Assembly (NCBI GenBank): GCA_902779355.1
Contig: CACZBF010000008.1
Location: forward strand, 62,001 to 126,000
DNA length: 64,000 nucleotides
Direction: 5' to 3'
Source of the DNA: an uncultured Lachnospiraceae bacterium
Lineage (GTDB): Bacteria; Bacillota; Clostridia; Lachnospirales; Lachnospiraceae
In this document: piece by piece, positions 9,083 through 18,162 of the stretch
Layout of the letters: the number at the start of each line of letters is the position of its first letter
How positions within the stretch are numbered: position 1 is the stretch's first letter
Translations under genes and position numbers: made by a program
The notes under the pieces: model-generated
The model's input: only the letters and a program-made list of their open reading frames with translations
Told to the model about the DNA's origin: nothing
The model's database searches: none

Positions 9083-9826
9083 ATGGCATACCAAACGGAG
9101 CGCGAAAAAAAGAATAAACGGATCCGGTGGATCGTATTTTTATCGATCCTGCTGTTTTTTGCGCTGACCGGCTTTTTTGTGGTGACGGTCTGTAAGGTGT
9201 CCGAGGTGGATATCGAGGGAAACGAACTGTACGACGATGAGAGCATCAGACAGTGGGTACAGAACGACCGCTACAGTTGGAACACGCTCTATGTCTATTT
9301 CAAATATCGTTTCAAAAAAACGGAGGCAGTGCCGTTTATTGATACGATGACAGTAGACCTGAAAGGACCGAGGAAGCTTGCGGTCCTGGTCTATGAAAAA
9401 GGGCCGATCGGTTATCTTACCGATGAAGCGAGTGGCCAGAACATCTATTTTGACAAAGACGGTTTTGTGATCGAGATCAGTCCCAGGCAGATCGAGGGTG
9501 TACCGCAGATTTCGGGATTGCCCGTCGAAAATGCCGTGGTGTATGAAAAACTGGACTTGTCCGACAAAACGCTGCGTAACCTCTTGGCGCTGACACAGAA
9601 CCTGGAAAAATATCAACTCAATGCCGATGGCATCCAATATGACGCGAACGGCAACATGAGTGTGACGTTCGGCCCGATCCTTGTCAATCTCGGGAGTGAA
9701 GCCAATCTGACGGAAAAGCTGGTACGGCTGGAGAAGATCCTGCCGCAGATCCAAGGGATGACGGGGACACTGCATCTGGAAACGTGGACCGAAGACACGA
9801 CTGACGTGACGTTTGAAAGGATGTAA
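9083..9826 (+). CDS. ftsQ: Cell division protein FtsQ/DivIB
   Basis: A bitopic divisome protein of 247 residues. A short basic cytoplasmic tail is followed by one membrane helix (IVFLSILLFFALTGFFVVTV). Then comes a POTRA domain beginning CKVSEVDIEGNELYDDESI, and a beta domain with the DKDGFVIEI segment typical of FtsQ/DivIB. It lies 3 bases after ftsW and is the last gene before the ftsZ promoter region. Confidence 0.9.
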   Translation: MAYQTEREKKNKRIRWIVFLSILLFFALTGFFVVTVCKVSEVDIEGNELYDDESIRQWVQNDRYSWNTLYVYFKYRFKKTEAVPFIDTMTVDLKGPRKLAVLVYEKGPIGYLTDEASGQNIYFDKDGFVIEISPRQIEGVPQISGLPVENAVVYEKLDLSDKTLRNLLALTQNLEKYQLNADGIQYDANGNMSVTFGPILVNLGSEANLTEKLVRLEKILPQIQGMTGTLHLETWTEDTTDVTFERM

Positions 9827-9842
9827 GGAGTATAAAAAAGGA

Positions 9843-9871
9843 TTGATTATTTGTGAAAAAAAAAGTATAGT
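9843..9871 (+). promoter_or_regulatory. Candidate ftsZ promoter
   Basis: TTGATT at 9843-9848 and TATAGT at 9866-9871 with a 17-base spacer, in the 121-base gap between ftsQ and ftsZ. It would allow ftsZ to be expressed above the level of the upstream genes. Consensus match only. Confidence 0.55.
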
Positions 9872-9947
9872 ATACCTATATGGCTGAATAGAATATAAAA
9901 TGAGAGAGAATTGAGCGCATCACGCGTAGAAAGAAGGAGGAACTACC

Positions 9948-11225
9948 TTGCTTGAGATTAAGACAACTGAGACGGATAAGGCTGCGAAGATCATTGTTCT
10001 TGGGGTAGGCGGCGCCGGCAATAACGCGGTAAACCGTATGATCGATGAGAATATCGGAGGGGTAGAGTATATCGGAGTCAATACGGATAAGCAGGATTTG
10101 ATGCTTTGTAAGGCTCCTACATTGATCCAGATCGGAGAAAAGATCACGAAAGGACTCGGCGCCGGTGCAAGACCGGAGGTCGGGGAGAAGTCCGCAGAAG
10201 AGAGCGCGGAGGAGTTAAACGCAGCCATCAAGGGCGCGGACATGGTGTTCGTTACCTGTGGTATGGGCGGCGGGACCGGCACGGGTGCAGCACCTGTGAT
10301 CGCGAAGATCGCAAAAGAGCAGGGAATCCTGACCGTCGGTGTTGTGACGAAGCCGTTCAAGTTTGAGGCAAAGACCCGTATGACGAATGCGCTTGCGGGG
10401 ATTGAAAAATTAAAAGAGAGCGTCGATACGCTGATCGTAATCCCGAATGATAAATTGCTTGAGATCGTGGATCGCCGCACTTCCATGGCGGATGCGCTTG
10501 CAAAGGCGGATGAGGTACTGCAGCAGGCAGTACATGGCATCACGGATCTCATCAATATCCCGGCTATGATCAACCTTGACTTTGCAGACGTCCAGAATGT
10601 CATGAAAGACAAGGGCATCGCACATATCGGTATCGGTATCGCTGAAGGTGACGAAAAGGCTCTCGAAGCCGTCCAGCTTGCGGTAAACAGCCCGCTGCTT
10701 GAGACGACGATCAACGGCGCAAGCCACGTGATCCTGAATGTCACCGGTGATGTGGCGTTGAATGACGCAAGTGCCGCAGCAGAATATGTGACACAGTTGA
10801 CCGGTGAGAATGTAGAGGTTGTCTTCGGTGCAAGAGAAGACGACACGATGAAAGATAAGATCAAGATCACCGTCATCGCGACCGGCCTTGATGAGAGATC
10901 GACAAGGACCGATATCCCCGGTATGATGCGCTACAGCGGATTGAATAACACGCAGGGGATCACGCGTACGGCGACGCCGGTGACGCAGAAAACGGACATC
11001 TTTGCGCAGACACAGGCACAGGCAACTGCATTGCAGCAGAGAGCACTTTCCAATACGCAGCCGGGCAGTACGCCGGCACAGAGCGCTCCGGCACAACCCA
11101 AGCAGCCGGAACCGCAGCCGCAGGATATTTTCGTTTCCAACCTGAATAACCCCGGGAGACCGGTCAGCAAGGTTCCGGAAAAGGATATCAAGATCCCGGA
11201 TTTTCTGCGAAACACGAGAAAATAA
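9948..11225 (+). CDS. ftsZ: Cell division GTPase FtsZ
   Basis: Tubulin-like GTPase that assembles the cytokinetic ring. It has 425 residues and starts at TTG 9948 behind a perfect AAGGAGGA site. Motifs: [14 protein letters not shown] at the N terminus, the tubulin signature [10 protein letters not shown] near residue 108, [15 protein letters not shown], and NPLL-like NSPLLETTI in the T7/T8 region. A ~65-residue Gln/Pro-rich linker leads to the conserved C-terminal peptide [13 protein letters not shown], which binds partners such as FtsA, SepF and EzrA. An intrinsic terminator follows. Confidence 0.97.
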   Translation: MLEIKTTETDKAAKIIVLGVGGAGNNAVNRMIDENIGGVEYIGVNTDKQDLMLCKAPTLIQIGEKITKGLGAGARPEVGEKSAEESAEELNAAIKGADMVFVTCGMGGGTGTGAAPVIAKIAKEQGILTVGVVTKPFKFEAKTRMTNALAGIEKLKESVDTLIVIPNDKLLEIVDRRTSMADALAKADEVLQQAVHGITDLINIPAMINLDFADVQNVMKDKGIAHIGIGIAEGDEKALEAVQLAVNSPLLETTINGASHVILNVTGDVALNDASAAAEYVTQLTGENVEVVFGAREDDTMKDKIKITVIATGLDERSTRTDIPGMMRYSGLNNTQGITRTATPVTQKTDIFAQTQAQATALQQRALSNTQPGSTPAQSAPAQPKQPEPQPQDIFVSNLNNPGRPVSKVPEKDIKIPDFLRNTRK

Positions 11226-11244
11226 TGTTGACGAACCATCAGTC

Positions 11245-11276
11245 AAGCCGGAGCGTAAGGCGTTCCGGCTTTTCTT
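11245..11276 (+). terminator. Intrinsic terminator after ftsZ
   Basis: An 11-bp stem with one G-T wobble (11245-11255 with 11260-11270), TAAGG-type loop, then a T-rich stretch. It closes the division operon. Confidence 0.85.
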
Positions 11277-11292
11277 TCCGTAGGGGGATGCT

Positions 11293-12888
11293 ATGCTACT
11301 GGAGTTTATCGGTGCAGCACATGAGGTGACAGGGAGTTGTCATTATCTGAAATATGGGGAGCATTCGCTGATAGTGGACTGCGGTATGGAGCAGGGACCG
11401 GATCTTTATGAGACCCAGAACATACCGGTAAATGCGGCTGCGATCGATTATGTATTTATCACGCATGCCCATATTGACCATTCGGGTCTGCTTCCGCTGT
11501 TATACAGTCACGGCTTCCGGGGGAAGGTCTATGCGACACATGCGACCTGCGAACTCTGCGAGATCATGCTGCGCGACTCTGCGCATATCCAGAAAGCAGA
11601 AGCGGAATGGAGAAACCGTAAGGCAAGACGTTCCGGCAAGGCGGAGACCACGCCGATCTATGATTTTACGGATGTGGACGGCGTATTGGAGCTGTTTATC
11701 CCATGCCGCTACGGTGAAATGGTTGCCATAGACGATATGCTACAGGCGCGTTTCTCCGATGCAGGGCATCTGCTCGGTTCTGCAGCGATCGAGTTTTTTG
11801 TAAAGGAAAACGGAGAAGAGACCAAGGTGATCTTTTCCGGAGACCTTGGGAACGGGCAGCGGCCGTTGATCAAGGATCCCGAGAAGCTTTCCGGTGCAGA
11901 TTATGTGGTTATCGAATCCACCTATGGAGACCGGCTTCATACAGTTCCGCCGGATTATGCTGAGGAGCTGGCGGACGCGATCCGCTCGACCTTCTTACGT
12001 GGCGGGAATCTTGTTATTCCGGCATTTTCCGTAGGCCGGACGCAGGAGCTGCTGTATCACTTGCGCCGCATCAAAAGTGAACAATTGTTACCGGAATATC
12101 AGGACTTTGAGGTCTATATCGACAGTCCCCTTGCGGTGGAAGCCACCAATATTTTCCACCAGAACGACGAGGAGTGCTTTGACGAGGAAGCCCGCGCTCT
12201 GATTGCGAAAGGGATCAACCCGATCCGCTTTGACGGGTTGCATACCGCGATCACCAGCGACGAATCCATTGCGATCAATTTCTTGAAAAAACCTGTGGTG
12301 ATCATTTCCGCATCGGGGATGTGCGAAGCGGGGCGGATCAGACACCACTTAAAACACAATCTGTGGAGACCGGAGAGCACGATCCTTTTCGTGGGATTCC
12401 AGGTGCCTGGGACACTCGGCAATGCGCTGCTTTCAGGCGCGAAGGAGGTGCGACTTTTCGGCGAGGTGATCGAAGTCTGTGCGGAGATCAAGCAGCTTCC
12501 CGGCATGAGCGGGCATGCGGATCGCGACCATCTGACCGAGTGGCTTGCCGTCATGGAACAGAAACCGCGAAAGGTCTTTGTGGTACACGGAGACGATACT
12601 TCCTGCGAAGCCTTTGCGGCACATTTGAACCAAAACGGATATGATGCATACGCGCCATACTCCGGGGATCTTTTTGATCTGGCAACCGGCATGATGATCA
12701 AGGTCGGTATCCATGAGAAGAAAGAGAAGAAAACTTCCGAGAAGGCCAGCTCGAATGTATTTGCACGGCTTCTGGCGGCCGGCAGACGTCTTATGGAAGT
12801 CATCAAGAGAAACGAAGGCATTCCGAACAAAGAGCTGGCGAAATTTGCGGATCAGATCAATGCATTGAGTGATAAATGGGACAGGTAA
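11293..12888 (+). CDS. MBL-fold beta-CASP metallo-hydrolase (RNA-processing type)
   Basis: A 531-residue zinc hydrolase of the CPSF/beta-CASP group, most of whose members cut RNA. Visible motifs: the metal-binding THAHIDHSG near residue 57, SDAGHLLGSAAIEF and FSGDLGN further on, FVIESTYGDR-like VVIESTYGD, the beta-CASP segment PAFSVGRTQELL, and the RMMBL-type end GMSGHADRDHL with FVVHGDD. A charged ~50-residue tail follows. The cellular substrate cannot be read from the sequence. The next gene starts 4 bases after the stop. Confidence 0.85.
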   Translation: MLLEFIGAAHEVTGSCHYLKYGEHSLIVDCGMEQGPDLYETQNIPVNAAAIDYVFITHAHIDHSGLLPLLYSHGFRGKVYATHATCELCEIMLRDSAHIQKAEAEWRNRKARRSGKAETTPIYDFTDVDGVLELFIPCRYGEMVAIDDMLQARFSDAGHLLGSAAIEFFVKENGEETKVIFSGDLGNGQRPLIKDPEKLSGADYVVIESTYGDRLHTVPPDYAEELADAIRSTFLRGGNLVIPAFSVGRTQELLYHLRRIKSEQLLPEYQDFEVYIDSPLAVEATNIFHQNDEECFDEEARALIAKGINPIRFDGLHTAITSDESIAINFLKKPVVIISASGMCEAGRIRHHLKHNLWRPESTILFVGFQVPGTLGNALLSGAKEVRLFGEVIEVCAEIKQLPGMSGHADRDHLTEWLAVMEQKPRKVFVVHGDDTSCEAFAAHLNQNGYDAYAPYSGDLFDLATGMMIKVGIHEKKEKKTSEKASSNVFARLLAAGRRLMEVIKRNEGIPNKELAKFADQINALSDKWDR

Positions 12889-12892
12889 GTGC

Positions 12893-13333
12893 ATGAGTGA
12901 TACGATTGAAGAACGGATGAAAAAAGACCAGATGGGACGGTCTGTGATCAAATACTGGCGTGTACGTTACGCGGAAAAGACAGAGGAGCCTGAAGGGGAG
13001 GAAGAACCTGTCGAGGAGGCGGCAGCGTCTTCGAAAGGCGATGAGGCGGCACGCATCGCACAGGAGATCTATGAACGTTTGCAGGCAGAAGCGGCGGCGG
13101 ATGATGCGAAACTGATGGCGGAACAGGAGGCGGCTTATGCGGCTGCTGCGGCGGCTGAGCAGGCCGTATCCGATGAAGAGGCAGCGTGGCGTGAACGCAC
13201 CGGGGCATCCGCCGTATACGGACAGAATGCCTTTGACAACGAAGAGGAAGCGGCACAGGTGGCGGCGATCCTGTCCGAAAAGAAGGATGCATTTGCAGAT
13301 ATGCTGCAGAATATGCAGGAAGGGGAGTCATAA
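12893..13333 (+). CDS. Small acidic Ala/Glu-rich protein of unknown function
   Basis: A 146-residue protein that I do not recognise. ATG 12893 is preferred (MSDTIEERMKKDQMG); an in-frame GTG 24 bases upstream lies inside the preceding gene. A basic N-terminal 25 residues (QMGRSVIKYWRVRYAEK) precede a long Glu/Ala/Asp-rich stretch likely to be helical, with no membrane segment or cysteines. It is packed between the metallo-hydrolase (4 bases) and argS (4 bases), so it is almost certainly translated, but its role is open. Confidence 0.65.
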   Translation: MSDTIEERMKKDQMGRSVIKYWRVRYAEKTEEPEGEEEPVEEAAASSKGDEAARIAQEIYERLQAEAAADDAKLMAEQEAAYAAAAAAEQAVSDEEAAWRERTGASAVYGQNAFDNEEEAAQVAAILSEKKDAFADMLQNMQEGES

Positions 13334-13337
13334 CGGG

Positions 13338-15113
13338 ATGAAAAAACTGCTGGATGTGATCAGCGAATATGTGGCACAGGCATTTCGGGCTTTAGAACTG
13401 GATGAAAAGTATGCGCAGGTGGTTTGGAGTGCAAGACCGGATCTCTGTGAATTTCAGTGCAATGGAGCCATGGCGCTCGCGAAGACGGCGCACAAGGCAC
13501 CGATTCAGATCGCGGAGGCACTGGCTGAGAAACTATGGGAAGATCAGGACTCTATGTTTGAAGATATCTCCGCCGTGAAGCCGGGGTTTCTGAATCTGAA
13601 ACTGAAAAAGGAGTTCCTGGCTTCTTACCTTGCTGAGATGCAAAAGAGTCCTCGATTCGGTTCGGATCCGCTTTCAAAGACGAAGAAGATCGTGTTGGAT
13701 TATGGCGGGCCGAATGTTGCGAAACCCCTGCATGTGGGGCATCTGCGTTCTGCGATCATCGGGGAGAGTATCAAACGGATCCTGCGTTATATGGGCCACG
13801 AAGTCATAGGAGATGTGCACCTCGGAGACTGGGGACTTCAGATGGGACTTATCATCACGGAACTTTCCGAGCGAAAAGGGGATCTTCCGTACTTTGATCC
13901 CGATTACACGGGAGCATATCCCGAGACCCCGCCTTTTACTATTGAGGAACTGGAGGAGATCTATCCGACTGCGAGTGCACGGTCTAAGGAAGATGAGGCG
14001 TACAAGGAACGTGCCATGGCAGCGACTCATGAACTGCAATCGGGCAGAAGAGGGTATCGTGCGCTTCTTGCGCATATTCTGACCCTCTCGGTTGGGGATC
14101 TGAAAAAGAATTACGAAAAGCTGAAAGTGTCTTTTGATCTCTGGAAGGGAGAGTCGGACGCAGATCCGTTTATTCCCGACATGGTGGAGATGATGAAGGC
14201 GAAGGGTTTCTGCTATGAAAGTGAGGGAGCACTGGTTGTGGATGTGGCGGAGGAGACCGACGCGAAGGAGATCCCGCCCTGCATGATCCTGAAATCGGAC
14301 GGCGCCTCTCTATATACGACAACAGATCTTGCGACGCTTGTGATGAGGATGCAGGAACTGTCGCCGGATGAAGTGGTCTATATCGTGGATAAACGCCAGG
14401 AACTGCACTTTGTGCAGGTTTTCCGTTGCGCGAAAAAGACTGGTATCGTACCGGAAAATGTTTCGCTTGAATTTATCGGATTCGGAACGATGAACGGGAA
14501 GGACGGGAAGCCGTTTAAGACAAGAGACGGCGGGGTCATGCTGCTGTCGAACCTCATCAAAGAGATCGAGGAGCGGATGTATGAGCGCATTATGGAGACG
14601 GATCCTGAGGCGCAGGAGAAGACCGCAAGAGAGACAGCGGAGATTGTTGGACTCTCGGCGCTGAAGTATGGGGATCTTTCTAACCAGGCGTCGAAAGACT
14701 ATATCTTTGATATTGACCGGTTCACTTCATCGGAAGGCAATACGGGGCCTTATCTTTTGTATACCATCGTGCGGATCAAATCCATCCTTCGGAAGTATGA
14801 GGAAAGCGGACGATCGGCAGAGGACGCCGGGATCGGTCCGGCGTCGACCGATAGTGAAAAGAATCTGATGCTCAGGCTCGCAGGGTACAATGCGATGATC
14901 GAAAACGCAGCGGAGGAGAAGGCGCCGCATAAGATCTGCGCTTTTGTATATGAGCTTTGTAATGCCTTCAACCATTTTTATCATGAAACGAAGATCCTTG
15001 CCGAGGAAGATGAGAAACGGCAGCAGAGCGAGATCCGATTGTTGATGCTGACAAAGGACGTGCTGCTGCAATGCATCGATCTGCTTGGATTTGAAGCACC
15101 GGAGAAAATGTAA
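13338..15113 (+). CDS. argS: Arginyl-tRNA synthetase
   Basis: Class I synthetase of 591 residues that charges tRNA-Arg. The start is ATG 13338 (MKKLLDVISEYV), behind a GGAAGGGGAG site; the frame is open further upstream, but that part overlaps the previous gene. The additional N-terminal domain, the HIGH-type box PLHVGHLRSAIIGES near residue 133, the DLATLVMRM and FVQVFRCAKKTG region, and a C-terminal DALR anticodon-binding domain are present. ArgRS normally lacks a clear KMSKS motif, as here (GKPFKTRDGG). Confidence 0.95.
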   Translation: MKKLLDVISEYVAQAFRALELDEKYAQVVWSARPDLCEFQCNGAMALAKTAHKAPIQIAEALAEKLWEDQDSMFEDISAVKPGFLNLKLKKEFLASYLAEMQKSPRFGSDPLSKTKKIVLDYGGPNVAKPLHVGHLRSAIIGESIKRILRYMGHEVIGDVHLGDWGLQMGLIITELSERKGDLPYFDPDYTGAYPETPPFTIEELEEIYPTASARSKEDEAYKERAMAATHELQSGRRGYRALLAHILTLSVGDLKKNYEKLKVSFDLWKGESDADPFIPDMVEMMKAKGFCYESEGALVVDVAEETDAKEIPPCMILKSDGASLYTTTDLATLVMRMQELSPDEVVYIVDKRQELHFVQVFRCAKKTGIVPENVSLEFIGFGTMNGKDGKPFKTRDGGVMLLSNLIKEIEERMYERIMETDPEAQEKTARETAEIVGLSALKYGDLSNQASKDYIFDIDRFTSSEGNTGPYLLYTIVRIKSILRKYEESGRSAEDAGIGPASTDSEKNLMLRLAGYNAMIENAAEEKAPHKICAFVYELCNAFNHFYHETKILAEEDEKRQQSEIRLLMLTKDVLLQCIDLLGFEAPEKM

Positions 15114-15152
15114 GAGTCTGAAAAAGACGGGCTTTTTTAGAGGAGGATTGTC

Positions 15153-16298
15153 ATGAGTACGAAAATTGATATCGTGTCAGGATTTCTTGGCGCCGGTAAG
15201 ACCACATTGATCAAGAAACTACTGGAGGAATCTCTGCAGGGTCAGCAGATCGTGCTGATTGAAAATGAATACGGAGAGGTCGGCATTGACGGCGGCTTTT
15301 TGAAGGATGCCGGGATCCAGATCACGGAGATGAATTCCGGATGCATCTGCTGTACACTGGTGGGAGATTTCGCGAAAAGCCTGCGGGAGGTATTGGTGAA
15401 ATATCACCCGGACAGGATCATCATAGAGCCGTCCGGCGTCGGGAAACTCTCCGATGTGATGAAGTCTGTGATCGATTTTGAAAAAGAAGAGGATGTCAAG
15501 CTGAATGCGCTGGTAACGGTTGTGAATGCGTTGAAGGCCGCAAAACAGAAAAAGGCATTCGGTGAGTTTTTTGAGAACCAGCTGCAATATGCAACGACGG
15601 TGCTCCTGTCCCGTTCCCAGAAAGCAACGGAGGAACAGCTGACCTTCTGTCAGGAGATGATCAAGGAATTGAACCCGAAGGCGGCCGTGATCACGACACC
15701 ATGGGAACAGATCAGCGGCAATCAGATCCTAAACGTGATGGAGGGACAGGATTCCCTGGAGATCCAGATGCGTGCGGAAGAGCAGCATCTGAAGGATGCG
15801 GCGGAGCACGAGGCGGAGCATCATCACCATGACCATGATGAGCACGAGCATCATCACGATCACGATGAGCATGAGCACGAGCATCACCACGGCCATGATG
15901 AACACGAGCATCACCATGACCATGATGAGCACGAGCATCATCACGATCACGATGAGCATGAACACCATCACGGCCATGATGAGCATCACCACGATCATGA
16001 GCACCATCACCATCATCACGCGGATGATATCTTCACGAGCTGGGGAAAGGAGACACCGCATAAATTTGAACGCAGCGTGATCGAGAAAGCGCTGAAGACC
16101 TTTGCGGAGTCGGAGGAATATGGCAACGTTCTGCGTTCCAAGGGTATCGTGGAATGTACGGATGGAAAATGGATCTACTTTGATATGGTATCCGGAGAGT
16201 ATGAGATCCGGGACGGAGAGCCGGATTACACCGGGCGTCTCGTTGTGATCGGAACCGACATTGACGAGCATCGTCTGGAGGAACTGTTCGGGCTGTAG
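15153..16298 (+). CDS. G3E-family GTPase (CobW/YjiA type) with histidine-rich metal-binding stretch
   Basis: A 381-residue P-loop GTPase of the COG0523 family, which delivers metals such as zinc to client enzymes. Walker A GFLGAGKTTLIKK lies at residues 11-23, the metal-binding CxCC motif sits in SGCICCTL near residue 65, and EPSGVG lies near residue 90. Residues ~223-290 are an extreme His/Asp/Glu tract built from a repeated nine-residue unit, likely a metal-holding arm. The C-terminal CobW domain (DGKWIYFDMVSGEYEI) follows. A second G3E gene starts 9 bases downstream, so the two probably act as a pair. Metal identity is not readable from sequence. Confidence 0.9.
   Translation: MSTKIDIVSGFLGAGKTTLIKKLLEESLQGQQIVLIENEYGEVGIDGGFLKDAGIQITEMNSGCICCTLVGDFAKSLREVLVKYHPDRIIIEPSGVGKLSDVMKSVIDFEKEEDVKLNALVTVVNALKAAKQKKAFGEFFENQLQYATTVLLSRSQKATEEQLTFCQEMIKELNPKAAVITTPWEQISGNQILNVMEGQDSLEIQMRAEEQHLKDAAEHEAEHHHHDHDEHEHHHDHDEHEHEHHHGHDEHEHHHDHDEHEHHHDHDEHEHHHGHDEHHHDHEHHHHHHADDIFTSWGKETPHKFERSVIEKALKTFAESEEYGNVLRSKGIVECTDGKWIYFDMVSGEYEIRDGEPDYTGRLVVIGTDIDEHRLEELFGL
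15820..16020 (+). repeat. Tandem 27-base repeats coding the His-rich arm
   Basis: Inside the first G3E gene, a 27-base unit coding HHHDHDEHE recurs with small variations (HHGHDEHE, EHEHEHHHGH) about seven times. Such DNA repeats can change length by slippage or unequal crossing-over, always in frame because the units are multiples of three. Confidence 0.85.
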
Positions 16299-16307
16299 GA
16301 GGCAAAT

Positions 16308-17258
16308 ATGGAGAAAGAGATCCCGGTTTATCTGATGACCGGCTTTATGGACAGCGGCAAGACGACGCTGATCAATGAAACACTCTTTGATCAGGAGTTC
16401 GGGAATGACGCACGGACGCTGATCATCGCTTGTGAGGACGGAGAGATCGAGTACGACGAGGCAAAGCTTAAGACGATCCGTGCAGATCTTGTGATGGCTG
16501 AGGATAAGGCTTCTTTTACAGCGGAGCAGCTGGCAGCGTGGGATAAGGAATATCAGCCGGAACAGGTTTTCATCGAGTATAACGGCACGTGGGAGATCGC
16601 AACGATCCTTGAGACAGAACTCCCGGAGGGATGGATGATCGTACAGTCGCTTGCGACCGTGGATGCCGGTACATACGAGATGTATTACAACAATATGCGC
16701 CAGATGATGAAGGAGCAGATCTTCAAGACGGATGTGGTGATCTTCAACCGGTGCGATGACGAGACGCCGAAAGCGAAGTTCCGGCGGACGGTGAAGGCGA
16801 TCAACCGCGCCGCACAGATCGTCTATGAGCGGGCGGATGGTTCCATCGATCAGGGGGGGGACGATGAGCTTCCCTTCGATATTTCACCAGACCTTCTCGA
16901 TATTTCCGACGCGGATTACGGGATCTGGTATCTGGACGCCATGGATCACCCAGAGCGCTATAAAGGGAAAAAGATCCGGTTTCTGGCGCTGGTATATAAC
17001 CCGGAGAAAAACAGAGGAAAAGGCTTTTTTGTACCGGGACGGTTTGCTATGACGTGCTGCGAGGCGGATATCCAGTTTATCGGGTTTAAATGTAAGTATG
17101 GTGACGCGGATCAGATCCCACACAAGAGCTGGATCGATCTGACGGCAGAGGTCAGGATCGAATTCGTCCGGGAGTATAAAGGCAAAGGCCCCGTGCTTTA
17201 TCCCGTCAGCGTCAAACCGGCGGAGCGACCGGAGGACGAATTGGTTTATTTTTCATAA
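16308..17258 (+). CDS. Second G3E-family GTPase with YcgQ-like tail
   Basis: A 316-residue protein. The P-loop GFMDSGKTTLINE at residues 12-24 and NRCDD (guanine-binding NKxD position) mark a CobW-like GTPase. It lacks the CxCC metal motif of the neighbour: the equivalent place reads IACEDGEIEYDE. From about residue 200 it carries a different C-terminal domain with RFAMTCCEADIQFIGF, resembling the TIGR03943/YcgQ family that usually accompanies zinc transport proteins. A run of eight G at 16853-16860 lies inside the coding region. Likely works with the upstream G3E protein in metal delivery; this is inference. Confidence 0.8.
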   Translation: MEKEIPVYLMTGFMDSGKTTLINETLFDQEFGNDARTLIIACEDGEIEYDEAKLKTIRADLVMAEDKASFTAEQLAAWDKEYQPEQVFIEYNGTWEIATILETELPEGWMIVQSLATVDAGTYEMYYNNMRQMMKEQIFKTDVVIFNRCDDETPKAKFRRTVKAINRAAQIVYERADGSIDQGGDDELPFDISPDLLDISDADYGIWYLDAMDHPERYKGKKIRFLALVYNPEKNRGKGFFVPGRFAMTCCEADIQFIGFKCKYGDADQIPHKSWIDLTAEVRIEFVREYKGKGPVLYPVSVKPAERPEDELVYFS

Positions 17259-17271
17259 AAGGAGAGCAACC

Positions 17272-18150
17272 ATGTTTGAGATCAAAAGAGCGGAAAATCT
17301 GGCGGATAAGATCTATCTGTTTGATGTGCATGCGCCGAGAGTGACGGCGAAATGCCTTCCGGGACAGTTTGTGATCGTCCGGACGGATGAAAAGGGAGAA
17401 AGGATTCCCTTGACCATTTGTGACTATGACAGAGAGAAGGAGACGGTAACGCTGGTCGTACAGACGGTTGGAACATCCACAGAGCGGATGAAGGATCTGA
17501 AAGCAGGAGACGGCTTTTTGGATATTGTCGGGCCGCTTGGAAAACCGTCCGACCTGTGCGAAGAAGAGAACCTCGCAGAGACGAAGAAAAAGAAAATCGT
17601 CTTTATCGCAGGCGGACTTGGTACCGCACCTGTGTATCCGCAGGTCAAATGGCTGCATGAGCACGGCGTTGACGTCGATGTCATCATGGGCTCCAGGACA
17701 AAGGATCTGCTGTTCTATATTGACGAAATGAAGGCGGTTGCAAAGAATGTCTATGTGACGACGGATGACGGGACGTTCGGCTTCCATGGGATGGGAACGA
17801 ACCAACTGCAGGCGCTTTATGACGAGGGGATCCGCTATGACCACTGTGTCGCGATCGGACCCATGATCATGATGAAGTTTGTTTGCCTCTTGACAAAAGA
17901 GCTTGGAATCCCCACGATCGTCTCCATGAATCCGATCATGGTGGACGGTACCGGGATGTGTGGCGCCTGCCGTTTGATGGTGGGAGACCAGGTGAAATTC
18001 GCCTGTGTGGACGGTCCTGAATTTGATGGGCATCTTGTGGACTTTGACGGCGCCATGAAGCGTGTCCAGCAGTATAAGACGGAAGAGGGACGCGCAATGC
18101 TTCGCCTGCAAGAAGGCGATACGCATAGCGGAAATTGTGGAAACTGTTAA
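17272..18150 (+). CDS. NfnA/SudB-type ferredoxin-NADP reductase subunit
   Basis: A 292-residue flavoprotein subunit with an N-terminal FAD-binding barrel (LPGQFVIVRTDEKGERIPLTI), an NAD(P)-binding domain (IAGGLGTAPVYPQ near residue 115) and a C-terminal 2Fe-2S cysteine set (GTGMCGACRLMVGDQVKFACVDGPEF). It pairs with the next gene to form an NfnAB-type complex (NADH-dependent reduced ferredoxin:NADP oxidoreductase) or a sulfide dehydrogenase-like enzyme. The 12-base gap to the next gene supports one operon. NfnA versus SudB cannot be separated by eye. Confidence 0.88.
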   Translation: MFEIKRAENLADKIYLFDVHAPRVTAKCLPGQFVIVRTDEKGERIPLTICDYDREKETVTLVVQTVGTSTERMKDLKAGDGFLDIVGPLGKPSDLCEEENLAETKKKKIVFIAGGLGTAPVYPQVKWLHEHGVDVDVIMGSRTKDLLFYIDEMKAVAKNVYVTTDDGTFGFHGMGTNQLQALYDEGIRYDHCVAIGPMIMMKFVCLLTKELGIPTIVSMNPIMVDGTGMCGACRLMVGDQVKFACVDGPEFDGHLVDFDGAMKRVQQYKTEEGRAMLRLQEGDTHSGNCGNC

Positions 18151-18162
18151 GGAGAGAGCAGA

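Noticed and set aside
13137..13337. Upstream extension of argS by 67 codons
   Set aside because: It overlaps the preceding acidic protein gene and lacks a ribosome site; the ArgRS family start fits ATG 13338.
15114..15152. Possible terminator between argS and the first G3E gene
   Set aside because: The stem is only 4 bp (GTCT/AGAC) and a GGGC separates it from the T run; too weak to call.
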